The notes below the pieces were generated by a model that searched no databases, had not been told where the DNA came from, and saw nothing but the letters and a program-made list of their open reading frames with translations. The position numbers and the translations under genes are program-made. DNA of 64,000 nt from Pleodorina starrii (Eukaryota; Chlorophyta; Chlorophyceae; Chlamydomonadales; Volvocaceae), in the NCBI GenBank assembly GCA_030267565.1, contig BRXU01000004.1, positions 3,416,501 to 3,480,500 on the forward strand, written 5' to 3'. Shown piece by piece: positions 11,611-23,600 of the stretch (its first letter is position 1; each line of letters begins with the position of its first letter).

Positions 11611-14600
11611 CTAGGGCGCGTCCCGGTCGTCGCCAAAGTTGGGAACCACCACCGTCACCATACTTGAGGCCATCGTTCCCAGGCCGCCACCATCGCCGCT
11701 GCCGCCGCCACTGCCGCTGCCGATGCGGCCGCCGCCTCCGCCTCCGCCTCCGCCGCCAGACACCGCCCCCGCCCGCATCCCGTTGGGCCGATCCCGGTCC
11801 CGATCAGGCCGCAGGCTGTCCCATAAGGCCCCCAGACCGCCGCCGCCGCCACTGAAGCCGCCGCCGCCGCTGCCAGCGGCGGTGGAGGCGGCGCGGCGCC
11901 CGCCACCAGGCTGCTGCTGCTGCTGCTGCTGGGTGGACGGCCCACTGCGGTCCCGGTTGTTGGGGTGGTTGTGTTGGTTTCGGTTGTGGCGGTTATCGGT
12001 CGACAGCAGGAGCTGCGCCGCATCGACGTAGAAATCGCCGTACGACGCCATATCGCCGCCAAGGGCGCCGGCGTCGCCGTCATCGTCGCCGTCGTCGTCG
12101 CCGTCGTCGTCGCCGTACTGGCGCACCCGATCGACGTGGTGGTCGCCGCCGCCGCCGCCGCGCGCCTCGTCGTCGTCCAGGTAGTCCGAGCCGTAAGCGT
12201 ACGGCGGGGAGCCGACGCTGGCGTAGAGGACGGAGGCGGCGAATGGGGGTGCGGATGCGGCGGCGTCGGCAGCGTATCCCGATTTGGACTGCCGCTGCTG
12301 CTGTTGTGGCTGTTGTGGCTGTTGTGGCTGTTGTGGCTTTGTGCTGGCCTGCTGCCGGGCGGTCCGGAATGTTCGGGAGCCGCCGATGATAGGGCCAGGC
12401 GTCCCGACGCCGCCGCCGCCGCCGGCGCCGCTGCCGCTGCCACCGGCTCCGCCAGCCGCTGGGAGCTCCTCGGGGCCCACACTGATCTCCAGCACCGGGT
12501 TGCTCAGCCGCCTGTGGGGGAACGGCACGATGTACGACGATACGCATACGGTGCTGCTGAGTCTGTCAATCGCAGTCTTGGACATTGCACGCACGCACGC
12601 GCGGACATACACGCACCCACACGCACCCACACGCGCGCGAACCTCAGCCCCCCCTGGACGTTCCCCTTGCCGTACGCAGGCATCCCCTTCGCACGGACAC
12701 CCGGCCAGAGCGCCAAACCCAAACCCAGACGGCGCCCAAAACCCGACCGAATGATTCCACGCCCCCCCTCCCCGGCCCCCGCCCCCGCCCCCGACTCGGA
12801 CCCCGCCCGTAGCCCCCCCGGTCCTCACCGGTGGCTGGCGCTGCGCCCCATCGGCCCCATCCTGAGCGCCCGGCTGATGCTCGTGGAGCTCGCCAGCGCC
12901 CGACCGCTCAGACCCAGCCCTCCCAGCCCCCCACCGCTGCTGACCCCCGGGTCCACCGCCGCCGCGGCGCGAGTGTGTATCACCGACCGACGCCGCATGC
13001 GCCGCAGCGCCACCGCCTCCGCCGCCTGCCCCGACAGCGGCAGCGACTGCGGCTGCGCCGCCGCCAGGCCCAACGTTGGCGACTGCGGATTGCCGTGGCT
13101 GTGGGTGTGGCTGCCGCCGCCGCCGAGGTTCATGAGGGTAGCGGCCACTGCCGCCAGGCCCTCCTTGAGACTGAGTGCGCCGGAGCTGATGCCCTTCTGG
13201 CCAGAGGAGGAGGTGGCGGCCCGGCCGGCGCGGCTGCCGAACCCGCCCCCGCCGCCATAGGGGGCGGATGCCGGGTCGGCCGCGGCGGGGGTGGCGGCGC
13301 CGCCGCCGACGCGTGGCGCGGGCGGCAGGAGATCGCGGAGGAGGAAACTAGTTGCGCTGTGGAGAGCCATCCGCGGCGTCACGTGCGGACGCCGCCCCGC
13401 GCTGCCAAGCACGCGGTTGCCGTCGGCGGAGACGATGGCGCCAGCGGTGCCGCCGGAGGCCGCCATGTCGGCGTTGCTGCTCCGTAGGAAGCGGCTGGTG
13501 GCAGCGCCGGCGGGACCGTCGGCCTCCCCGTCCCTGGCCGTCAGGTCCGAGTAGGGAGTGATGACGTAGCCGCCGCTGGCGAGGGCAGCGCCGCCGCTTC
13601 CGTCGGCGGCGGCGCCGGCGGCGGCCAACGGGTTGGTCAACATGAGACACGACGCCAGGTGGGCGCTGCGCTGCGTGTCCTCGAGCGCGCCCGCGATGAC
13701 GATGCTGTGGGAGGTAGTGCCGCTGGCCAAGCCCGCGGCGGCGGCAAAGGCGGCGGCGTTGCCATCCTCCGTGGCGGCAGTGGGGCTGGCGATGGGCAGT
13801 GTGGCGGCGGTGGCGGTGGCGGCGGTGCTGCTTCCGCGCTGCGCAGGGCCGGCGGCGTCGGCCCTCAGGGTCGCTCGTGAGAGCGGCCTCAACGCAGGCG
13901 CGGCGCGATGCGAGCGCATCGCCGCCGCGGCGTCCGAGTTGTCAGTCGCGGCTCTCGCCGCCGCATCTGCTGCGGCCTCGAATTCCGCCGCCGCGGCGGT
14001 GCGCAACAACGCTCCAGGACCCGCGGCGGCGAGGAGAGCGGTGGTGCTGCCGCCGCCGCCGCCGCCGTCCTCGCTGCTGGCGGCGGCGGCGGCGGCAGCC
14101 GCCGCTACCGCCGCCTCCGCTGGGGCTGTAGCTGACGGCAGCGGCATCAGCGGCGCCGATACGGTGCTGTCTAGCGCCGCCGCCGGCGGCCGCGGCGGCC
14201 CGTACTGCAGCGGCGACAGGCGCTGGCTGGCCGGCTGGCTCTGACTCTGGCTGTGCAGTTGCTGCCGCAGAGCCGGCGGCAGCGGCGGCGGCGGCGCCAT
14301 CCCTGGCGGCAGCAGGTTCAGCAGCTCCGACTCCCGCCGTACCGGCCGGCTGGAGCCAGGGCGTGTCGCCCCAGCCCCAGCCCCCCCCGACGACACGCCG
14401 CTGGCCCCCGCCAGCGTCAGCTCCGACAGCAGCGCCAAGTGTGGCAGCCGCAACGGCGGCGGCAGCGCCTCCGTCACCGCGTCGTCGCGCGGCGGCGGCA
14501 CCGCCGCCGCCGCCGCCGCCGGGTCCGGCGCCCTCAGCTTGCAGTGGAATACCTCAATGGGCTCTGCCACGCCGCGCAGCACGTGGCGCCCCAGGCTGGC

Positions 14601-17600
14601 GGCGTGGATGCGGCCGGCGACGTCGACGGCGGGGCTGGCGGCGGCGGCGCGCCAGGCGGCGGAGGAGCAGAGGATCTGGGAGGAGCTGGCCAGCGCGCCG
14701 ATGCGCGCCGCGCGGTTCATGGCCTTGCCGCGGTACACCACCGCGGAGCTGGTGGGGGAGATGCTCTCATTGAGCCGACCCACGTCGATGCCCACCCGCA
14801 TGCGCAGGCCGCGCATGAGGACCTTGCGCACCATGCCGGGCGGAACCTCTTCGTCGTCGTACATTCCGTACATGTCGGCTACGGCCGCGCCCATGCTCAT
14901 CACCATGCTGAGAGGCGCCTCGGCGGCGGCGGCGCCGCCGCCGCCGCTGCGCGGAGCGCCGGGGCCGCCGCCGCCCTCGCCAGAGGTGGCGGGCGCGGCG
15001 GCGGCGGCCTCGGCGGCGAGGGGCGCAAGCGTGCCCGTGATGAGGGCGGCGTTTTCGCCAAGCTGGGCGGAGGTGAGGACCTGGGTGGGCAGCGGGGAGG
15101 GAGTGCCGGCGGCGGCGCCCACGGGATGCGTGTGCTCGCCCACCGCCAGCTCGCCCGCCGGCACCAGTACGGCAACCTCTTCCGCAAGCTCATGCTCCTG
15201 CCGTACAGGACGGGGGGAAGGGGTGGTGTTCGAGGAGGGGGCGCAGGGGCGGCGATTGGTGGGTAAAACATGGCCAGCAACCGCAGCCCGGAGTTCCCGC
15301 CCGCCTTCCACCGACCCACGGGTCGCTCCTTCCCCGCCCTCCACCAACCCACGGGTCGCTCCTTCCCCGCCCTCCATCGACCCACGGGTCACTCCCTCCC
15401 CGCCCTCCACCGACCCACGGGTCGCTCCTTCCCCGCCCTTCACCGACCCACGGGTTGCTCCTTCCCCGCCCTCCACCGACCCACGGGTCGCTCCTTCCCC
15501 GCCCTCCCCAGACTAGGCTCCATCTCGGCCCCGCTCCCCGGCCCCCGCAACCGCCCCCCGGCCCCCCTACCAGCAGCTCCGGGTCCCAGGACTGGTGTAT
15601 GAGCGCCTGCTGGGTGGTGAGCGCCCACATCAGCGCCTGCGCCGGGTCACGGAAGGCCGCCAGCACCAGCCCCTCCTGACCCTCCGACACATAGCCGTCG
15701 TGCTCCTTGCAGCGGTAGGAGGCTACCTGGCGGGGCAGAGGGGAGAGAAGCAGCAGAGGAGGGAAGCAGCAGAGGAGGGAAGCGGGGGAGTAGCGGGGGA
15801 ACAGCCGGGTAGAAGGCGGGGGAATTGAGCGTCACGGTTGGCAGGGCAGGCGGGCACGACGCAACCTGGAGGGCTCACCTGGCAAGCGGCTGCCCACACC
15901 GCCCCCGTACCCGCTCCCGTACCCGCTCCCGTGCTCGCACCCGGGGGGCACGTGGGCTGCAGCTCAGGCCCCCTCCGCCTACCCGCCACCCTACCCCACA
16001 CGCCCCCGTCCCTACCCGGTGGAACGTCTCCACCGCCTCCATGGTGATCTCGCTGTTCCAGCTCATGAGGCTCTGCAGCGCGTGAACGTACATGAAGGCG
16101 ATGGCCAGGCCGCCCACCGGCGCGGACAGGCAGCCGCGGATGAGGCAGGCGGGGGAGCGCAGCGGGGGAAGCAGGGCCAGGCGCACGGCCAGGTCGTAGC
16201 CAACCACCTGGGGACAAGGAGGTGGAGGTGGAGGTGGAGGCAAAAGGGGGGGTTGGGGGGTTGAGAGAAGCAGCGTCCATGACGGGCACCCGCCCAGTAC
16301 CAGTGCGCGCCACCTGCCCCTTGCCTGGACCAGGCCAGCGGACTGAGCGTGGGTGTGGCAGCTGAGGTTGGGGTAGCACAGGCACCGGGATGGCCCCAGC
16401 TTCGTGCAACTAAGGCCCCAGCCCCAGCCCCAGCCCCAGCCCCAGCCCCAGCCCCAGCCCCAGCCCCAGCCCCAGCCCCAGCCCCAGCCCCAGCCCTAGC
16501 CCTAGCCCCAGCCCTGTGGATAACCCCACGCCGTCGCGGGGGTGGGCCCAAACTCCCCCAACTCCCTCCCCGTCTGGCCCTCAGCGACCCCCTCCTCGCT
16601 CCTCCCTCCTCTTCCTCCTCCTCCTCCTCCTCCACCTCTTCCTCCATCTTCCTGGCGCCGTCCCCCCCGCCGGGTGGAAACCGGGGGCCAAGGTTGCGAG
16701 CTGGCCCCCGCCCCGGTGCCCCGCCCCGGTGCTGACCTGGTACAGCTGGTACTCCGCATCCTCCTCCTCCTCGCCCCCAGCCAGGGGTGAGGGCACGGCT
16801 GAGGGCGAGGCCCGCGGCACGCACTCCCCCAGGTGGTGGTGCCCCATCTGCAGCACCCAGGCGCGGTGCAGCAGCGAGCGGGAGGGCAGCTGGCGGTAGG
16901 TCTCGTCGGTGAGGCAGATCTGGCCGCCGTTGGCCGCATCGGAGGTGCGCTTGGAAATGGTCAGGAAGGAGCCTGGGGGGGGGGGCAGCAGGGGGCGAGG
17001 GGGGAGGGAACCGGGGGGCGGGGAAAGCGGGGGTGAGGGTGTGGGCTGGCTCAGGGGAGATGCGGAGGGGACTGCGCAGCCCTCCCCGGGTACAGCGCCG
17101 GTGCTACGGTGGCCCTCACAACGCCCCGCGACTGCGCGCGCTCCACCCACCTTCCTTCGCTTCGGCTAGGCCTTCTCTTCACACACCTTCCCCCTCCCCT
17201 TTTGTGCATATGATGAACACCGTAAGTGAGGGCGAGACCAGACCCCTCCCTCCACACCTCCTGACCCCGCCCCCCGGAGCTCCGGTCCTGGCCCTGGCCC
17301 CGGGGAGCCGCAGCACATCACTGTGCACATCGATGTGGCCGCACTGCTGCCCCCACAGCCCGCGCGCACCTCCGTATTGGGTCCTGCCGGAGGCCTTGTT
17401 GGTGGAGATGGCGTGCGGGTCCTTCAGCCCCGAGTGCAGCCCCATGCGCACCCGCAGACCCCGCTGCACCAGGAAGCGGGGCTGGTCGTGGGGGCGGGCG
17501 CGCCTGAGGGGGCAGGCAGGGGGGCAGGCAGGGATGAGGGGCCCAGGCAGGGAGGGGCCCGGTTGCGGCGGATATTGGTACACGCCCACCAAGCCACCCG

Positions 17601-20600
17601 CCAGCGGCTGGCTTCAGACATCTCCCCGCCGCTCAAGGCCACCCGCCAGAGCCATAAGACCAATCCCCCACCCCAAAACGCGGACGACAGTAGCCAGCGG
17701 CGCAACACACCCCGCCCCGCCCCACCTAAACATGCTCATCAGCAGCCTCCCCAGCACGTCGTTCTTGAGGCCGCCCCCACCGCCTCCGCCGCCGCCCGCC
17801 CCGTCACGCGAGGGCGCAGCGGCGGCGGCGGCGGCCAGCGCCGACGCCGCCAGCTCCTCCGGCCCCAGCCCCAGGTGCGCCAGCGCCGCCAAGCGCGCCT
17901 GGTTGTGGGAGGAGGTGCAGGACTGGAGGGTCGACATCTCCGCGCCCGCGTCGACAACTCCGCGAAAGTGCGGAAGGCCCTCACGCCAGCTGGGGCCAAC
18001 CATCAAGCTGCCAGGGGCAGATGGCGTGCCGCCGCCGGTAGCGGCGGCGGGGGCACTGCCGGCGGCGGGCCCCGCCGCCGCCGCGCCAGCGGCGGCGGAA
18101 GGTGCCATGTTGATCTCGGAGGAGGGGCCCTGCAGCCTGGCCTCGCTGCCGCCGGCGCCGGTCGCCGGCCCCAGGAGCACCTCCTCCGTCGCGCCGACGG
18201 CCTGAACGGCAGTGCCGGCCGCAGAGCTGGCGAAGGCGTGCGCGCCCCCGGCAGCGGCCGCCGCCACCGCCGAAGCCGACAGTACGACCGGCGCGGACGG
18301 CGCGGTCGACAGCGGCGCCCCCGGCGCTCGCTGCTGCTGACCCCCGTGCTGTGGCCGGGCCGCCATGGCGGATGATGGTCCTGCGGTGGCGGAGGCTGAG
18401 GCATGAGGCATGAGGAGCGCCAGCGGCCGATCCGACCATGTGCCCGACTGCTGGCCCGAAGCAGCAGCAGCAGCAGCCGCAGCAGCCGGGGTGGAGCACG
18501 GAAGCGCCACGGCCGTCGCCGTCGCTGTCGCAGCCGTTGCCGCAGACAGCACCGTTGGCAGCGGCGGCAACGGTGCTGTTGCTTCCCTTCCTGGCTCTCT
18601 TGGCGCCGCCGCCGCCGCCGGCGGCGGTGCGTAACCGTTGGCGGAGGTGGCGCCGTGCAAGCGCTGGATCGGCGGGGACGATAGCGGCGACGGCCCGGGC
18701 GGAAAGGCGCCGGAGGGCAGCGGCGAGTGCTGCGACCGTGCGCCTCCGCTGCCAGCGGCGGCGGCGGCGCCCCCGCCGGCCCCGCCTCCACCGAAACGCG
18801 AGTGCAGCTGCAGCATGTTGCCGTGCGACAGCGACGCCGTCGGCCGCTTGCGAAGGGGCGCCTGTGGCAGGGAGCCGGGCGGCGGCAGCTGCCCATATCC
18901 CGCCGCTGCCGGCCCCTGCCCCTGCTCCTGCTCACCGCTTAACGGAGGGGCGTGGCCCAGTGCGAGCTGCCCCGGCACGGGCCCGCCGCCGCCCCCATCC
19001 GCGGCGGGCATTGGCGACCGCCGCCCGTCACGCAAGAGCCCGCCCGACGCCCGAGGCGACCCCGGCTCCACCGCCGTGGCACACCCCACCTCCGCCAGCG
19101 ACTTCCCACCGCTCACGCCGCCACGGCCTCCCGCCGTCGCTGGGCCGTCGTTTGACGCCGCCGCTGACTCCAGCGCCGCCGTCACCACCGTCGCCCCCGC
19201 CGCCTCTATCCAGGACAGCGACGACACCGGCGCGCCGCCGACCATGCCATTGGCCGTGCCGCCGCCGCCACCGCCGCCAGCCCCGCCCACCGTGTTGTAC
19301 GCGCTGCGCAGCTCCGAGACCAGGCTGGCGCTTCTGTGCAGCCGGCCGCTGTCCAGCCTCACCCCCAGCGGATTCATGCTGGTGGCGTTGGTGGCGTTGT
19401 TATTGTTGTTGTTGTTGTTGTTGAAGCTGCCGGCGTTGGTGGTGGTGAAGGAGGCGGCGAGGCGGCGGCGCATGCTGCGTGCGGCGCCCGCCACGCTGCG
19501 CTGCAGGCTGGCGGCACGCACCGACAGGTTGAGGTTGAGGCTGAGGTTGAGGGCCGCCAGACTGAGGCTGCCGCCCAGGCCGCCCCCCAGGCCTCCGCCT
19601 CCCCCGCCCAGGGTGTGCGCGGTGATGGCCTTGGAGTGCGCCACCTGCACCATCTGAGCGCACCAGGCGGACGTGTGGCAGGCGGAGGCGAGCAGGGGGC
19701 CGTCGTTGAGCAGCGTCATGAACACCACCTCGGCCTGGGAAGGGAGGGGAGGGGAGGGGAGGGGAGGGAAAAGGGGGGGAGGGAAGGGGGTAAAAAGAAG
19801 CGAGAGAGGGGTAGGTGAGGGGTGAGAGGGCAAGGGGCAGGGCAAGGAGGCATGCGCGCCGAGGCGCCAAGCGGGGGCGTTGGAGAGGCACGGAGTAATG
19901 CGGCGTGTGCTGGCGCTTGGCAGGGACATGAAGAGGGAGGGGGGCGCGAGACACGCACACACGCACGCGTGCAGGGCTTGCCAAGGGCCCTGCCCTGTCG
20001 ACAAGCTAGCTAGCTGGCTGGCTGGCTGGTGCCGGGGGTGCGCCTGCACCTCCGTCGCACGTGGCTGCGGTGGTTCCGGAGCCCCTCTCTTCCGAAGCGC
20101 GGTGCTGCCACGCACGGGCACGCACGCATGTGTGGAACCGCCCGCCCGCTCCCGCCCGCCCCCGTCCCCGCCCCCGCCGGCACCCCCCCCGCCTGCTGTA
20201 CCTTTTCGTGTCGCAGCAGCGCATCTGGCCAGTTTGCTAGCAGCAGCTGCTGTTGGGCCTTGACGGCGAAGTGGACCGCCTCGTAGGGGTCGTGGAAGGC
20301 CAGCACGAATGAGTCTGCGCACGAGGAAACGGATCGGGGTCAGAAACAAGATACCGCAGCGAAGTGACGGAAAGGGCCGCTGTGTGTGTGTGTGTGGGGG
20401 GGGGGGTACGTATAGGCCGGAGCGGGGGGGGGAGGGGGAAGAGTATGACAGTCCAGGCAGAGGAGTGAAACGAAACGGACTGCGCCCTTAGTGCGCCCAT
20501 GGTTGCGATACCCAGCGAATTAGAATGCTGGCGTATCAGTAGCGCAAACGAGCACCAGCAGCATTGACCCAATACTACCGTATATATATGATAGACAGGG

Positions 20601-23600
20601 AAATACCGGAAGACTGCACGTCCCGTGGTTCCAGACGTCTAGTAGCAGGTGTACGGCTCCAAGGCTTATGTGGGATCAGTCGTTTCGGATCAGCCGGAGC
20701 CGGGGGTTAGGAGGGCCCGCCCTCGTCCCCGCGCCAGCAGCCCCCAGTACGTCCCGGCCCCGCGGCCCCGCCCCAACTCACCCCCCTCGTTGGCCGACTC
20801 GTACCCGTCGTGCAGAGCCGCCAAGCTGCGGATGGTGGTGTCTGCAGCGGCGCCGGGCGGGTAGCGAAAAGCGGCGGGTGGGATGGGGTGGGGTGGGTTG
20901 CAGGAGAAGAGAGGGATGGAGAGAAACGCGAGGGGTGGGGTGGCGAGGGTGGGTGGGTGGGGCGGAGGGCTAAGAGGACCGGGCGGTGGTAGAGCGGGTA
21001 TCGTCTGGAGGGCGGCGCAATGACGGATCCGCAGCGGCAGGCAGCAGCACTCCCAACAATCCGCTTACCCCCGCCCCACCCCAGCGGCCCCTATCCCACC
21101 CTCAGCCCCCGTCCCCCCCCTCTCTCACCGTGCACCTCCATTGCGGCCTCCATGACACTGGCGGGCAGCGACTCCCACAGCGCCTGCACAGCACAGCACA
21201 GCACAGCACAGGACGGGGTGGGTTGGGTTGGGTTGGGTTGGGTTGAGGAGCACGCAGGCGTAGGAGAGGGTGGGAGGTGATACTGTAATATGGAGAGGAG
21301 GGGCCACGCGGACATGCAGGAGGCAGGGAGACGGCCTCAGAAAGGGGCACTACTACCAGCACCTGGACGCAGCGGCCGCCACCCGCCACTGCCACCACCG
21401 CCACCACCGCAGCAGCAGCAGCAGCAGTAGCGGGGCGAAAGGGTGGCCCCGGCGGATGCTGGCCGGTGCGCGACCGCGTGTGCATCGCATGTGTACGTCC
21501 CCTCAAGACCCGCACCGCCCACCGACCTCCCCACCCTCCCATTCCCTCTCCCCCCCCAGCCCCGCTTCGGTCTATACGTGGACAACCCCCCTCCCCCCCT
21601 CACCGTGCTGCTCTCGATGTCAGTAATACACAGGGTGGTGTGGGGGCTGACACCGGGGGGGCGAACCTGAGACAGGGGAGGGGAGGGGAGGGACGGTGCT
21701 CGGGAGGGCGGAGCGGGCGCAAGTGGCGGATGGGTGAGAGCTTCGGTGTTTGGCACGGCGGCTCAGGAAGAAGATGGGTGGTGGTGGTGGTGGCGGCCTC
21801 CCAGCGCCAGGCCCCCCCCAGTGACGACGTGAACAGGCCCCCCCACCCACCGCAACCTCCCGGCACACCACCCCCAGCCTACCCCCCACCCCACCCCTAC
21901 CTCCACAACGGGAGCAACACCGAACAGTGAGAACCGTTGTCCTAACCCCACCTCCCCAACCCCACCAACACCCCCCATCACCTCCCCCACCTGGCCCCCC
22001 CTCACCTGCCCAAACAGATTGCGGTGCCTCCTGCGCTGCCGCCGGTACACTGCACACACGCCCGCCAGCACCGTCAGCAGCAGCAGCCCCGCCAGGACGA
22101 CACCCGCGATGGCGCCCGGGGATAGGGGCGGGCCGGAAGCCGACGGCTGCGCGGCGGGGCGCGGGCGCGTGGGGAGGGACGCAGGCGGGACATACACACA
22201 CATGGGCGGGTGGGGGGCGGGTGGGAGGCGGGATGGGGGAAGAGATGAAGGAGCGGTGTGGGGGCTGCGTGGGGTGGGTGTGTGTGTGGGGGGGGAGAGA
22301 GGGACCCTGGGTCCACCAAGGCTGGCGCGAAGGTTCAGGTGCTAGTGGGGGGGCGCAGGTGCGGGCGGGGCGTCTCCCCACCCCCTTTCGGTGCTCGTCA
22401 GGTGTATGGTCAGGTGTATGGAGGCACGCCGTCCGCACTCCCCCTCCCGCTCAGCCCCAGCCATCCAGTTGCCCATCCGAGCATCTTTCCTTCCTTACAT
22501 TTACGACTCCCTCCCCTTTCCTCGTCAGACTGCCTCTTTGCACTGTCATACACTTATCGCCCCCACCTCCCTTCCTTCCGTGTATAACGACTTAGGGAGT
22601 AAGGGTAGGGCCAAGCCCCTAGCGTCTAGCGGCCCTTCCCGCTGCTGCCCCCACCTGCGGCTGCGGTATGGGCACCACCAGCAGCGAACTGGCGGCCTCC
22701 AGCGGCAACACCACCTCCACCGACACACCGGAGGCGGCAGCTCCGGAACCAAACCCCCACGACGACCCCCCTCCCAACCCCGACCCCGCCGCCGCCGCCA
22801 GCACCGCCAGGCCGTGCGGGCTCTGCCTCTGCGGGTCCTCCGCTGGCAGGACCTGTGTGGTGAGCGGCGGCTTGGCCACGTTGCGCCGCTGAGAGTTGAA
22901 CTCCACCTGGGGGGGGGTGGGGTGGGGGCGGGGTGGGGATGGGGCGGGGTGGAGGTGAGGGGAGAACATGACAGTCAGTCATGGAGGCAAGCTGACGGGC
23001 TGACGGACATTCGTGGAGGCGTAGCGGGTAGCGGGCAGGGGCCGGAGGGACGGGGGGGTGGGGTGGGAGGAAAAAGAACGCACGAGCTCTGCCGAGTGAG
23101 GCCTCCCCTCCACGCCCTGAAGCTGCACCTACCACCCCCACCACCCCAGTATCAGTTTCACACTGCACACATGCAACCCCCCCCCCCAACCTACCGGCCC
23201 ATAAAACGTCTCCACCCGAATCTCCTGCAGCGCCTGCATCAACAGCCCGTACCCGGTGACGTTGGACAGCGCCGCCGCACTCGCAACCGCCACCGTGAAG
23301 GGCTGCGGCGACAGGCCGTAGCTGCCTCCGCCGTCGCTGTCAGCGGCCGCCGCCGCCGACCCGGACCACAGCGGCGGCGCCGCGCACGTCAGCGCTGTGG
23401 GGTCGTACAACAGCCGCTCCACGTCACCCGTCGCCGCAACGTCCTCGCTGATGTTGCACCGCGCGAATGCCGTACGCAGCGCCAGTGCCAGCGTCAGCGC
23501 CGCCGCCGACGCGCCGGCGGCGTCGGCGTCCGCCACCGCCGCCAACCCCGCCGCCGCCGCCGACCACTCCGCGAAGCGCGCGCCGTATGCTGCCGCCGAG

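Noticed and set aside
11965..14244. Long plus-strand open frames opposite cyclase exons 14 and 15
   Set aside because: They are antisense shadows of GC-rich coding exons; the minus strand holds the cyclase motifs and correct splice phases.
15198..15476. Extension of cyclase exon 14 into GGEGATRGSVE repeats
   Set aside because: A good acceptor at 15197/15198 joins in phase with exon 13, and the 33-bp tandem repeat is fully intronic under that model.
15308..15507. Regularly spaced repeat resembling a CRISPR array
   Set aside because: The units are contiguous with no spacers and lie in a eukaryotic intron.
4211..21245. GGGTT arrays at 4211-4236 and 21219-21245 as internal telomere sequence
   Set aside because: The units lack the A of TTTTAGGG, are only five to six copies long, and both are intronic.
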